Shown here: positions 32,204 to 41,313 of the stretch, in pieces
Numbering within the stretch: position 1 is the stretch's first letter
Layout of the letters: each line of letters opens with the position of its first letter
NCBI GenBank assembly: GCA_041480065.1
Contig: JBGOZF010000010.1
Location: forward strand, 16,781 to 80,780
DNA: 64,000 bases
Reading direction: 5' to 3'
DNA from: Fen-999 sp041480065
GTDB lineage: Bacteria; Pseudomonadota; Gammaproteobacteria; Burkholderiales; Rhodocyclaceae
The notes under the pieces: generated by a model
Database searches by the model: none
Seen by the model: only the letters and a program-made list of their open reading frames with translations
What the model was told of the DNA's origin: nothing
Translations under genes and position numbers: made by a program

Positions 32204-33507
32204 TTCTCTTCCAGCCGGACCTCGACGTAGGCGCGGTCACGCATCTGGCGCAGCCAGTCCTGGTAAGCCTCGTCGGACTTGCGCGCCCGCAGGGCCTGGC
32301 GCGCCAACAAGCGCTTGCGATCCGCCGAGGCATCCTCCGTGCGCCGTTCGAGTACCTGGACCAGGTGCCAGCCAAAAGGCGAGCGTATCGGCTGGCTGAC
32401 CTCGCCGACTTTCAACGCATCCATCGCCCGCTCGAACTCCGGTACGGTGTCGCCCTGATAGAGCCAACCCAGATCGCCACCCTTGGCGGCCGACAGGTCG
32501 TTGGAATGAAGCCGCGCCAGTTCGGCGAAATCGCCGCCGTTGTCGAGTCGTTCTTTCAGTGCGTCGAGCCTGTGCTTGGCATCGTCCTCGGATACCAGTT
32601 CGTTCACCCGGATCAGGATATGCCGGGCATGCGTCTGCCGCAGCGGCTCGCTCGGCAATGTTCCGCCACGCCGGTCAAGCAGTTTGACGACGTGAAAACC
32701 AGCCGGGCTGCGCAAGATCCCGCTGATCTCGCCGGGCTTCAGCTTGCGAATGGCGTCAGCATAGAGGCCGGGCAGTCGGTCCGCCGGGCGCGGGTCCATG
32801 ACGCCGCCGGCAAGTCCGTCCGGGGCATCCGAGAAACTCGCCGCAACCCGGCCGAAATCCTCGCCACGCTGGAGTTGCTGGATCGCCTGCTCGATGCGGC
32901 CACGACTGCGCGCCAGTTGCGGTGCGTCCGCCTGCTCGGGAACCCGGACAATGATGTGGGCCACCTGGACGAGTTCTTCGTTGCCTCCTGGCCGATTGGC
33001 GTTCTCCAGGTAATTGTCGATTTCGCCTTCGGAAATGGTGAGTCGGTTGTCCACTTCGCGCTCGCGCAGGCGCGAGATGATCATCTCCTGACGGATCTCT
33101 TCGCGAAACTTCGGCCAAGCGACGCCATCCCGCTCCAGCGCCGTCTTGAATTCGGCCACGCTCATCCGGTTGCTGTCGGCAATGCGTCCCAACGCCGCGT
33201 CCAGTTCTCCGTCGGAGACGTTCAGGCCCGTATCCTTGGCAAACTGCATTTGCACACGGTCGAGAATCATTCGTTCCAGCAGTTGCTGTTCGAGCACCTC
33301 GGTCGGAGGCAGCGGAACATTTTGACCGCGCAATTGCCGCTCGACCATCGCCAGCCGGGAGCGCAGTTCGAACAAGGTGATGGCTTCGCTGTTGACGACG
33401 GCCACGATACGGTCGGCATTCACCGCCTGCGACTTGGAAGACTCGGCCGGCACGACCGACGGACCGCTCAGAAGGATGATCAGGGCGAGGACGAGTATGC
33501 GTCTCAT
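32200..33507 (-). CDS. surA: Periplasmic chaperone / peptidyl-prolyl isomerase SurA
   Basis: 435 residues. A signal peptide (residues ~1-21, ending VPAES) precedes the N-terminal chaperone domain (DRIVAVVNSEAITLFEL), two parvulin PPIase domains (~residues 175-275 and 285-385, each with the F-F/H-V pattern) and a C-terminal helix. It escorts outer-membrane proteins, including LptD, to the BAM complex. The start at 33507 is chosen for the signal peptide; the longer frame enters lptD. Confidence 0.94.
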   Translation of the reverse strand: MRRILVLALIILLSGPSVVPAESSKSQAVNADRIVAVVNSEAITLFELRSRLAMVERQLRGQNVPLPPTEVLEQQLLERMILDRVQMQFAKDTGLNVSDGELDAALGRIADSNRMSVAEFKTALERDGVAWPKFREEIRQEMIISRLREREVDNRLTISEGEIDNYLENANRPGGNEELVQVAHIIVRVPEQADAPQLARSRGRIEQAIQQLQRGEDFGRVAASFSDAPDGLAGGVMDPRPADRLPGLYADAIRKLKPGEISGILRSPAGFHVVKLLDRRGGTLPSEPLRQTHARHILIRVNELVSEDDAKHRLDALKERLDNGGDFAELARLHSNDLSAAKGGDLGWLYQGDTVPEFERAMDALKVGEVSQPIRSPFGWHLVQVLERRTEDASADRKRLLARQALRARKSDEAYQDWLRQMRDRAYVEVRLEEK

Positions 33508-33518
33508 AATAGGCTCTA

Positions 33519-35837
33519 TCAGTAGGCGCCGAAGATGGGATCGGCTGTGGGCTGGTTGATGACCCCATAACCGGGGATGTTGCGCTTCAGCATTTCGATC
33601 GGGTTCGACCCGATACGGGCAAGGCCGTTCAACTCGAGCTGGAAGAAGATGGCGCTGGTGCTGGAACCTGTCTGGGTCGCCAACCGGTGCAGGACAATTC
33701 GCGCAACCCAGCAACCGCCGTCGTATTCCAGGCCACCAAGACCCTCGATCAGCTTACGATCCTGGATCGAGTAATTGTAGCGGGCGACCGCGTACCAGCC
33801 GCCGAACAACGGCCACTGTGCCGACAGGTCGATCTGCTTGATCTGGTCGCGGGTCAAGCGATAACCGGCGTTAAGTACCTTGTTGATCTCCGGCTGATAG
33901 CGCGCGCCGACATTGGCGATCTGGGTACGGTGAAGGCTCGGACTGTATTGCCAGCCGGCGTCGAGGTAGGTCCGGGGCATCACCTGACCGGAAAACGTTG
34001 CCAGAAGGTCGGTCCTGCTGTTCGTGCGTATGGCCTCGCCGGGTAAAGTCACCTGTTGCGAGTTGAAATAGAAGCGCTGCCCGACCGCACCGCGCACCAG
34101 TTCGCCCCCAGTCGCTGGATCGATCAGGCGCGAGACCGCCGCCGCCGTTATCTGGTTGGCATCGCCGATGCGATCGTTGCCGACATAGCGATTCTCCGAG
34201 AACATCTGGGCGAAGTTGAAATCGGCCACGCCGGAGTCGAACACCGGAATCCTGCTCTGATCCCGGTTCGGAATCTTCACATAGTAGAGTCGTGGCTCCA
34301 GCGTCTGAGTCAAAGAACGGCCCTGCCAATTCACATCCCGTTCCATGACCACGCCCGAGTCGATACTGAAGATTGGCACCTGACGGCTCAACTGATCCGG
34401 CACGCCGGGCGCCTGATCCTGGAGGTTGTAGCGCGTGACATGCAGTCCGATCTTGGGCGTCAGAAAGAAAGCGGATGTCTGCAGCGGCAGGGACATCTGC
34501 GGATAGGCCATCATCCGAGTGCCCCGCACGAGCGTCGGGTGGCCGAAATCCACGTACTCACCCGAAAAATTGAATGCCAGCCCTGCAGGCAAGTCCGGCC
34601 GCGCTGCCGTAACCAGCAGTTGCGGCAGCATGTAATAGGGTATCCCAACCGGTACCGAGGGATCCTGAAGCGTCTGATAGCGCAACGCCTGCAGTGTCGC
34701 TGTGTACCAACTACCACCGTAGGCCAGCATTCCCTGGCGAAGCAGGTTGGTCTGGGATGTCACCGACAGCCGGGAGGAGAGGTCGGTGAAGTAGGTGTCG
34801 TCCGAGGCACCGTTGAGGTTGACCAGGCCAGTGAGCCCAGGCGCCAGAACCTGGTTGTGAATGATCGAATAGGCGCTGCGGTTCCTGCCCGTGATGTTGT
34901 CGTTGGGCAGGAATTCGAAGTGAGCCTGGTTCTGGAAGGGCGTGGTGCCGTTCGGCTCAAGATATCGAAACTCGCCGTTGATCTGCAAACCGCGTTTCGT
35001 CATCAGCCGCGGCGAAATGGTCGCGTCCATGTCCGGTGCGATGTTCCAGTACCAAGGCAGCGTGAAGTCGAGGCCGCTGGTCGAGGTCGAGCCGAAAGTT
35101 GGCGCCAGCAGGCCCGACTTGCGCTGGTTGTTGAGCGAGAACGACAGCCACGGGGAGTAGAGGATCGGGGTGTCCTTGAACATCACCGTGACGCTCGACG
35201 CCTGGCCGACTTCGCGGTCGTAATCCAGACGCAGTTCGTCCGCCCGGACATACCAGTCGCGGTTGGGCGGCGGGCAGGTGCTGTAGGTCGCCGACGACAG
35301 GCGATAATGCCCTTCGCCTTCGAAATCCAGGCGGCTTGCATCCCCGGTCGCAGTCAGGGGCTCGCGGGGCAGTGCCAGGGGGGAGTCGTTCTTCGGCAAG
35401 CGCTTGATCGCGTAGTACGGTTGCTCGAAGAAGCCAAGACTATCCTTCATTTTCAGACGCAGATGCGGCCCCGTCATGAGGTCCGCTTTCTTGGTCAGGC
35501 GCACGTTGCCGACCGCCTCCAGTTCGTCCTCGACCGGCCAGTAGGTCAAATGGTCTGCAGTCAGCGTGCTGCCGACTCGGCGCATCTCGACGTTGCCTTC
35601 GGCGACGGTTTCAATGTCTTCGCGGCCACTGATGCGATCGGCGCTGATAAACGTGGCGCGTCCGCCTTCGTCATCGCTCGGCGGCGTCAGTTCCCGGCTC
35701 AGCTTGAGCGCCGGCTGAGGCAGATCGTTAGTGGCTGCGGCGGCCGATTCGGGCGGCGGCGGATCGTCCGCTGCCGCGGCGCTGACGGCAACGAAAAGAA
35801 ATCCCCAGACCAAGTGTCCGCGCACGCGAAACTGCAT
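33519..35837 (-). CDS. lptD: LPS-assembly protein LptD
   Basis: 772 residues. Signal peptide (residues ~1-23), an OstA/LptA-like jellyroll (about residues 60-200: DRISGREDIETVAEGNVEMRR) and a large C-terminal beta-barrel. It inserts lipopolysaccharide into the outer leaflet together with LptE. There are cysteines in YSTCPPPN and near the C-terminus (GGCWVAR) that could form the inter-domain disulphide. The start at 35837 has AAGG upstream; the 40 earlier codons run into the divergent promoter. Confidence 0.95.
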   Translation of the reverse strand: MQFRVRGHLVWGFLFVAVSAAAADDPPPPESAAAATNDLPQPALKLSRELTPPSDDEGGRATFISADRISGREDIETVAEGNVEMRRVGSTLTADHLTYWPVEDELEAVGNVRLTKKADLMTGPHLRLKMKDSLGFFEQPYYAIKRLPKNDSPLALPREPLTATGDASRLDFEGEGHYRLSSATYSTCPPPNRDWYVRADELRLDYDREVGQASSVTVMFKDTPILYSPWLSFSLNNQRKSGLLAPTFGSTSTSGLDFTLPWYWNIAPDMDATISPRLMTKRGLQINGEFRYLEPNGTTPFQNQAHFEFLPNDNITGRNRSAYSIIHNQVLAPGLTGLVNLNGASDDTYFTDLSSRLSVTSQTNLLRQGMLAYGGSWYTATLQALRYQTLQDPSVPVGIPYYMLPQLLVTAARPDLPAGLAFNFSGEYVDFGHPTLVRGTRMMAYPQMSLPLQTSAFFLTPKIGLHVTRYNLQDQAPGVPDQLSRQVPIFSIDSGVVMERDVNWQGRSLTQTLEPRLYYVKIPNRDQSRIPVFDSGVADFNFAQMFSENRYVGNDRIGDANQITAAAVSRLIDPATGGELVRGAVGQRFYFNSQQVTLPGEAIRTNSRTDLLATFSGQVMPRTYLDAGWQYSPSLHRTQIANVGARYQPEINKVLNAGYRLTRDQIKQIDLSAQWPLFGGWYAVARYNYSIQDRKLIEGLGGLEYDGGCWVARIVLHRLATQTGSSTSAIFFQLELNGLARIGSNPIEMLKRNIPGYGVINQPTADPIFGAY

Positions 35838-35922
35838 CGTCGCCTTATCCGTCGCCCGCCAGGGCGCGCTGCAAGCCAATGTTAGAATTTGGAATTCTAT
35901 CATTCGAGTCAGGTTTGCCGGC

Positions 35923-36918
35923 GTGGAAAGGCAGCAGAAGATCACGGAGTGGATCAACCGGCTGGCGCCAGGAAAGAAGTTCTCTTTGGCTCCGGCATCT
36001 GCGGACGCAAGCTTTCGCCGTTACTTCCGGGCAAGCTTCGACGACGGCCAAACCCGGGTGGTCATGGACGCGCCGCCGGAGCGGGAGGATATTCGCCCCT
36101 GGCTTCACGTGCAACGCCTGTTCCATGACGCCGGGGTTCATGTCCCGGACGTTCTCGCCAGCGACCTCGACCAGGGATTCTTGCTGCTGTCGGACCTCGG
36201 TTCGACCACCTATCTCGCCGACCTCTCTGACACCAATGCCAACGGCCATTACCGCGCCGCGATCGAGGCGCTGATCAGGATCCAGCTCGCCAGCCGCCCG
36301 AACGAATTGCCTGCCTACGACCGCGCGATGTTGAAGCGCGAGCTCGACCTGTTTCCCGACTGGTATCTGGCGCGGCATGTCCGCGTCGAACTGTCGGATC
36401 AGCAGCGCACCGAACTACAATCGGTGTTCGACAAGATCCTGGCGATCAACCTCGCCGAGCCGTCGGTCTATGTCCACCGCGACTATCATTCGCGCAATCT
36501 GATGGTGACGGAACCCAACCCGGGCATCGTCGATTTTCAGGATGCCGTCTTCGGGCCAATCACTTACGATCTGGTTTCGCTGTTCAAGGATGCCTATGTG
36601 TCCTGGGGGGAAGAGCAAACGCTGGACTGGCTGATCCGTTACTGGAACGACGCGCGCCGCGCCGGCCTGCCGGTACGCGGCGACTTCGCCGAGTTCCACC
36701 GCGACTACGAATGGATGGGCGTCCAGCGCCATATCAAGGTGCTCGGCATCTTCGCCCGCCTCTATCACCGCGACGGCAAGGACGGCTATCTCAAGGACAT
36801 GCCCCTGGTCGCGCGCTACCTGCGCGCCGCCTGCGAACGCTACCGCGATCTCGCTCCCTTGCTGCGGCTGCTGGATGTCGTCGAAGACCGGCAGGCCGAC
36901 GCGGGCTACACGTTTTGA
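35923..36918 (+). CDS. amgK: N-acetylmuramate/N-acetylglucosamine kinase (AmgK)
   Basis: 331 residues from a GTG start, with AGG about 9 bases upstream. Aminoglycoside-phosphotransferase fold; catalytic HRDYHSRNLMV near residue 185 and metal-binding GIVDFQDAVFGP. In pseudomonads AmgK phosphorylates recycled cell-wall sugars at the anomeric position, and MurU, encoded next with a 4-bp overlap, makes UDP-MurNAc. The pair bypasses de novo synthesis. Divergent from lptD. Confidence 0.9.
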   Translation: MERQQKITEWINRLAPGKKFSLAPASADASFRRYFRASFDDGQTRVVMDAPPEREDIRPWLHVQRLFHDAGVHVPDVLASDLDQGFLLLSDLGSTTYLADLSDTNANGHYRAAIEALIRIQLASRPNELPAYDRAMLKRELDLFPDWYLARHVRVELSDQQRTELQSVFDKILAINLAEPSVYVHRDYHSRNLMVTEPNPGIVDFQDAVFGPITYDLVSLFKDAYVSWGEEQTLDWLIRYWNDARRAGLPVRGDFAEFHRDYEWMGVQRHIKVLGIFARLYHRDGKDGYLKDMPLVARYLRAACERYRDLAPLLRLLDVVEDRQADAGYTF

Positions 36919-37589
36919 AAGCCATGATCCTCGCCGCAGGACGCGGCGAACGCATGCGGCCACTGACCGACCGCACGCCGAAACCGCTGCTGCCGGTCGC
37001 CGGCAAGCCGCTGATCGTCTGGCATCTCGAGCGGTTGGCGCGCGCCGGCTTCCACGAGATCGTCATAAATCACGCTCATCTTGGCGCCCAGATCGAGGCC
37101 TTGCTCGACGACGGCGACGCCTGGGGTCTCTCGATCCGCTATTCCGAAGAGCCGCCGGGCGCCCTCGAGACCGCCGGCGGCATCGCCAACGCCCTGCCGC
37201 TGCTGGGCGAAGATCCCTTTGTCGTGGTCAACGGCGACATCTTCTGCGATTGGGATTTCCGCCGCACTACCACTGCACTTGCAGGCGACGACCTGGCCCA
37301 TCTGGTGTTGACCGATAACCCGGCCCACAACGCGGCTGGAGATTTCGCGCTGCGCGAGGGACGCGTATCGGGGGACGGCACTGCGAGACTGACCTTCACC
37401 GGCATCGGCATCTACCGTCCCACCCTGTTCGCCGGCATCGAACGCGGCAAGCCCGCGAAGCTGGCGCCGCTGTTGCGCGATGCCATCGCCGCACAGCGCG
37501 TGTCCGGCGAATTGCACACCGGGCGCTGGGTGGATGTCGGCACGCCGAAACGATTGGCGGAACTTGACGCCGAGATTCGCTCTCTATAA
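36915..37589 (+). CDS. murU: N-acetylmuramate-alpha-1-phosphate uridylyltransferase (MurU)
   Basis: 224 residues. The TTG at 36915, overlapping the amgK stop, is chosen because the family starts MKAMILAAG; the ATG at 36924 would remove three residues. Nucleotidyltransferase signature LAAGRGERMRPLTDRTPKPLL, then VVNGDIFCDWDF with the metal-binding Asp. Acts after AmgK in peptidoglycan recycling. Confidence 0.9.
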   Translation: MKAMILAAGRGERMRPLTDRTPKPLLPVAGKPLIVWHLERLARAGFHEIVINHAHLGAQIEALLDDGDAWGLSIRYSEEPPGALETAGGIANALPLLGEDPFVVVNGDIFCDWDFRRTTTALAGDDLAHLVLTDNPAHNAAGDFALREGRVSGDGTARLTFTGIGIYRPTLFAGIERGKPAKLAPLLRDAIAAQRVSGELHTGRWVDVGTPKRLAELDAEIRSL

Positions 37590-37596
37590 TCAAGTG

Positions 37597-38907
37597 ATGG
37601 ATACCAGCCCTTTCCTCGATCGCCGCCGCCGCCTGCTTGAACGCATGGGCACCGGTGTGGCGGTCTTGCCGACAGCGACCGAGAAGGCACGCAATCGCGA
37701 CAGCCACTACCCGTTTCGCGCCGACAGCTACTTTCAATACCTGACCGGCTTCACCGAACCGGAGGCGGTTCTGGTGCTCATCGCCGGCGACGCACCGCGC
37801 TCGGTACTCTTCTGCCGCGAGCGAGATCCCGCCAGGGAGATCTGGGATGGCTACCGCTACGGCCCGGATCGGGCGCGAGAAGTTTTTGGCTTAGACGAAG
37901 CGCATGCCATCGCAACGCTCGACGAGAAGTTGCCGGAACTGATAGCCAACCAGCCGGCGCTCTGGCACTCCATCGGCTACGACAGCGCCTGGGACGAACG
38001 CATCGCTGCAGCGATGAATGCGGTCCGCGCCCAGAGCCGCGCCGGCAAGCGCGCACCCGCGGCCATCTACGATCCCCGTAACGTGCTCGACGAGATGCGC
38101 TTGATCAAGGACAGCCACGAGATCGCCTTGATGCGTCGCGCCGCCACAATATCCGCCGAAGCCCACAAGCGCGCCATGCGCGCCACGGCACCGGGCCGTC
38201 ATGAATACGAGATCGAAGCGGAACTGATACACGAGTTCCGCCGCCAGGGCAGCCAGTACCCGGCCTACACTTCGATCGTCGCTTCCGGCGCCAATGCCTG
38301 CGTGCTTCATTACGTCGGCAACGACCGCATGATGCGGGACGGCGACATGCTGCTGATCGACGCCGGCTGCGAACTCGACGGTTACGCGGCCGACATCAGC
38401 CGCAGTTTCCCCGTCAACGGCCGCTACAACGGCGCTCAGGCCGACATCTACAACCTCGTGCTGGCCGCCCAGGATGCGGCCATCGCCGCCGTCAAGCCCG
38501 GCGCCAGTTTCATCGCGCCGCACGACGCGGCGGTGAAAGTGCTGGTCCAGGGCATGCTGGACCTCAAACTTCTCAACGGCAGCATCGACGGCGCGATGGA
38601 AAGCGAGAGCTACAAGCGCTTCTACATGCATCGCACCAGCCACTGGCTGGGCAGCGACGTGCACGATGTCGGTGAGTACAAGGCCGGTGACGACTGGCGC
38701 CCGCTCGTCGCCGGCATGGTGCTGACCGTCGAGCCCGGCTGCTACATCCGGCCCGGCGACGACGTGCCGGAGGCGTTCTGGAACATCGGCGTGCGCATCG
38801 AGGACGACGCGCTGGTCACCGAGTCTGGCTGCGAAATTATCACCGCTGAAGCACCGAAGACCGTCGCGGATATCGAGCGGCTGATGGGCGAACAAAGGGG
38901 TAGGTGA
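37597..38907 (+). CDS. pepP: Xaa-Pro aminopeptidase (aminopeptidase P)
   Basis: 436 residues. M24 metallopeptidase releasing N-terminal residues before proline. N-terminal aminopeptidase-P domain (residues 1-~135), C-terminal pita-bread fold with metal ligands in LLIDAGCELDGYAADISRSFP, HRTSHWLGSDVHDVG, TVEPGCYI and GVRIEDD. A TATAAT hexamer ends 6 bp before the ATG, at the murU stop. Followed 3 bp later by ubiH. Confidence 0.94.
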   Translation: MDTSPFLDRRRRLLERMGTGVAVLPTATEKARNRDSHYPFRADSYFQYLTGFTEPEAVLVLIAGDAPRSVLFCRERDPAREIWDGYRYGPDRAREVFGLDEAHAIATLDEKLPELIANQPALWHSIGYDSAWDERIAAAMNAVRAQSRAGKRAPAAIYDPRNVLDEMRLIKDSHEIALMRRAATISAEAHKRAMRATAPGRHEYEIEAELIHEFRRQGSQYPAYTSIVASGANACVLHYVGNDRMMRDGDMLLIDAGCELDGYAADISRSFPVNGRYNGAQADIYNLVLAAQDAAIAAVKPGASFIAPHDAAVKVLVQGMLDLKLLNGSIDGAMESESYKRFYMHRTSHWLGSDVHDVGEYKAGDDWRPLVAGMVLTVEPGCYIRPGDDVPEAFWNIGVRIEDDALVTESGCEIITAEAPKTVADIERLMGEQRGR

Positions 38908-38910
38908 GGG

Positions 38911-39993
38911 GTGACTGAGCCAGTTGCCATCGTTGGTGGCGGACCCGCGGGGATGGCCCTCGCCCTGGCACTGCACCGCCAAGGCGTCGCCACGCAAATT
39001 TTCGATGCCCGCGCCCGCGGTGCCGCGAAAGAGGATTTGCGCATCCTCGCCCTCTCCCATGGCGCGCGACAGATACTCGAAGGCCTGGGTGTCTGGAAGG
39101 CCATCGCCAAGACGCCGATCACGACCATCCACATTTCGCATCAGGGCGGCTTGGGCATCACGCGCATCCGCGCCGACGAAGAGGGTGTGCCGGCGTTGGG
39201 CTATGTGCTCGCAGCGGCCGGCCTGGCCACAAGCCTCGATGCCGCGATTGCCGAAGCCGGCATCCCCTACCGCGACAACTGCCGCGTCGATACTCACAAT
39301 CCCCCCGCAGCTCCCCTGACAGTCTGGGCCGAGGGGGCAGTCGATGCCGATGTCGCCGTCAGCCGCGACTACGGCCAGCATGCCGTCATCTGTACCGCCA
39401 GCGCGAAGGAGGACCATGGCGGCCGCGCGTGGGAACGGTTCACACCCCAGGGCCCGGTCGCGGTACTGCCTTGCGGCCGCGACTACGCCGTCGTGCTCAC
39501 CTGCCCCGCCGAAGAAGCGGAGGCCACGGCCAAGGCCGGCGACCGGGAGTTTCTCGACACCTTGCAGTCGCGCTTCGGCGGCCGATTGGGCTTCACGGCC
39601 GTCGGTACGCGCCACGTTCTTCCACTCGGCTTGCGTTACCGGCCGGACCCGATGGACGAACGTCAGGTATGGATCGGCAACGCCGCGCAGACGCTGCACC
39701 CGGTTGCCGGCCAGGGCTTCAATCTCGCCTTGCGCGACATCCACGATCTGGCGCGCTGTCTTGCCGAAGCGCCCGACCCTGGCGCCGCCGAAGTACTCGC
39801 TCACTATGCGCGTGCGCGTCGCGTCGACAGGTATGCCACCATGGGATTCACGGACGTCCTGGTCCGTCTCTTCAGCAACAACAATCCGCTCCTCAGACAC
39901 GCGCGGGGTGCGGGTCTGCTGGCCCTCGACCTGCTTCCACCGGCACGCAGTTTCGTCGCGCGCCGCATGATGTACGGCGCCCGAGCCTGGTAA
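38911..39993 (+). CDS. ubiH: UbiH/UbiF/VisC-family FAD monooxygenase
   Basis: 360 residues from a GTG start. FAD-binding VAIVGGGPAGMALALAL at residues 5-21 and the second flavin motif IGNAAQTLHPVAGQGFNLALRD near residue 250. It hydroxylates the ubiquinone ring precursor. Which ring carbon is modified cannot be decided from sequence alone. The pepP-ubiH order is a familiar proteobacterial pair. Confidence 0.88.
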   Translation: MTEPVAIVGGGPAGMALALALHRQGVATQIFDARARGAAKEDLRILALSHGARQILEGLGVWKAIAKTPITTIHISHQGGLGITRIRADEEGVPALGYVLAAAGLATSLDAAIAEAGIPYRDNCRVDTHNPPAAPLTVWAEGAVDADVAVSRDYGQHAVICTASAKEDHGGRAWERFTPQGPVAVLPCGRDYAVVLTCPAEEAEATAKAGDREFLDTLQSRFGGRLGFTAVGTRHVLPLGLRYRPDPMDERQVWIGNAAQTLHPVAGQGFNLALRDIHDLARCLAEAPDPGAAEVLAHYARARRVDRYATMGFTDVLVRLFSNNNPLLRHARGAGLLALDLLPPARSFVARRMMYGARAW

Positions 39994-40010
39994 TGTCGCT
40001 GATCGGCGCA

Positions 40011-40042
40011 TTGCCCAAACTTTAGGCAGATTGGGCTAGAAT
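40011..40042 (+). promoter_or_regulatory. Putative promoter region of the dusB-fis-purH operon
   Basis: TTGCCC at 40011 and TAGAAT at 40037 (20 bp apart, longer than ideal) enclose an inverted repeat GCCCAA-N12-TTGGGC. The dusB start follows 32 bp later. Confidence 0.4.
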
Positions 40043-40073
40043 TCGCCCCTTCCTTCCCCCGCAATTCCCGGTC

Positions 40074-41075
40074 ATGAATTTCCTGGGCTTCAAGCTCCGC
40101 AACAACCTCTTTGTCGCGCCCATGGCCGGCGTCACGGACAGGCCCTTCAGACAGTTGTGCAAGCGGCTCGGCGCCGGCCTGGCGGTTTCCGAGATGGTCA
40201 CCTCCAACTCGCTTCTCTATGGCAGCGCCAAGACGCGCCGCCGCGCCGACCACGAGGGCGAAGCCGCGCCGATCTCGGTGCAGATTGCCGGCGCGGATCC
40301 CGCGATGATGGCCGACGCGGCGCGCTACAACGTCGACCAGGGCGCACAGATCATCGACATCAACATGGGCTGCCCGGCGAAGAAAGTCTGCAATGTCATG
40401 GCCGGCTCCGCGCTGATGAAGGACGAGAGCCTGGTGGCGCGCATACTCGAAGCCGTCGTCGGCGCCGTGCCCGGCACGCCCGTGACACTCAAGTTCCGTA
40501 CCGGATGGGACCACCAGAACAAGAACGCGCCGCAAATCGCGCGGATCGCCGAAGACTGCGGCGTGCGCGCCCTCGCCATCCATGGCCGCACCCGTTCCGA
40601 CCAGTATCGCGGCCACGCCGAGTACGACACCATCGCCCTGGTCAAAACGCTGGTGAAGATACCCGTCATCGCCAACGGCGACATCAATTCGCCGCAGAAG
40701 GCCAAGCATGTTCTCGCCTGCACGGGCGCCGATGGCCTCATGATCGGTCGTGCCGCTCAAGGCCGGCCGTGGCTGTTCCGCGAGATCGAGCACTACCTGA
40801 AGACCGGCGCACTGCTGTCACCGCCTTGCACTGCCGAGATTCACGCCATCCTGAAGAAGCATCTGGCCGAGCTCTACGCGTTCTATGGCGAAGACACGGG
40901 CGCCAAGGTCGCACGCAAGCACATCAGCTGGTACACCAAGGGCATCGAAGGCAGCGCCCGCTTCCGCCACGCCATGAACCAACTGACCACGGTCGACGGG
41001 CAGTTGGCGGCTGCCGACGAATTCTTCCTCGCCCAGGCCGCCAACGAACAACTCCGCTACGAAGAGGCAGCATGA
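40074..41075 (+). CDS. dusB: tRNA-dihydrouridine synthase B
   Basis: 333 residues. FMN enzyme reducing specific uridines in the tRNA D-loop. LFVAPMAGVTDRPFRQLCK at residues ~12-30, catalytic Cys in INMGCPAKKVCN, and IHGRTRSDQY; all fit DusB. The dusB-fis arrangement is widely conserved; here the stop overlaps the fis start (ATGA). Confidence 0.95.
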   Translation: MNFLGFKLRNNLFVAPMAGVTDRPFRQLCKRLGAGLAVSEMVTSNSLLYGSAKTRRRADHEGEAAPISVQIAGADPAMMADAARYNVDQGAQIIDINMGCPAKKVCNVMAGSALMKDESLVARILEAVVGAVPGTPVTLKFRTGWDHQNKNAPQIARIAEDCGVRALAIHGRTRSDQYRGHAEYDTIALVKTLVKIPVIANGDINSPQKAKHVLACTGADGLMIGRAAQGRPWLFREIEHYLKTGALLSPPCTAEIHAILKKHLAELYAFYGEDTGAKVARKHISWYTKGIEGSARFRHAMNQLTTVDGQLAAADEFFLAQAANEQLRYEEAA

Positions 41076-41302
41076 GCAGCGATATCGCCGATTGCGTCAA
41101 ACGCACGCTCAACCGCTATTTCCGCGACCTGGACGGTGAAACTCCGCATGCCGTTTACGACATGGTTCTGCAGGCGGCTGAGAAGCCGATGCTTGAGGTG
41201 GTGATGAAGCATGCCAACGGCAACCAGACCGTCGCCGCCGAAATACTCGGCATCAACCGCAACACGCTGCGACGAAAACTCACCGATTACGATCTTCTTT
41301 GA
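41072..41302 (+). CDS. fis: DNA-binding protein Fis
   Basis: 76 residues, the short betaproteobacterial form. C-terminal helix-turn-helix QTVAAEILGINRNTLRRKL. Fis bends DNA and shapes the nucleoid and growth-rate-dependent transcription. Overlaps dusB by four bases and precedes purH by 11 bp. Confidence 0.95.
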   Translation: MSSDIADCVKRTLNRYFRDLDGETPHAVYDMVLQAAEKPMLEVVMKHANGNQTVAAEILGINRNTLRRKLTDYDLL

Positions 41303-41313
41303 GGTTTCCATCC

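Noticed and set aside
36915..37589. MurU as glucose-1-phosphate thymidylyltransferase
   Set aside because: The short 224-residue length and the coupled AmgK kinase upstream fit MurU better than RmlA.
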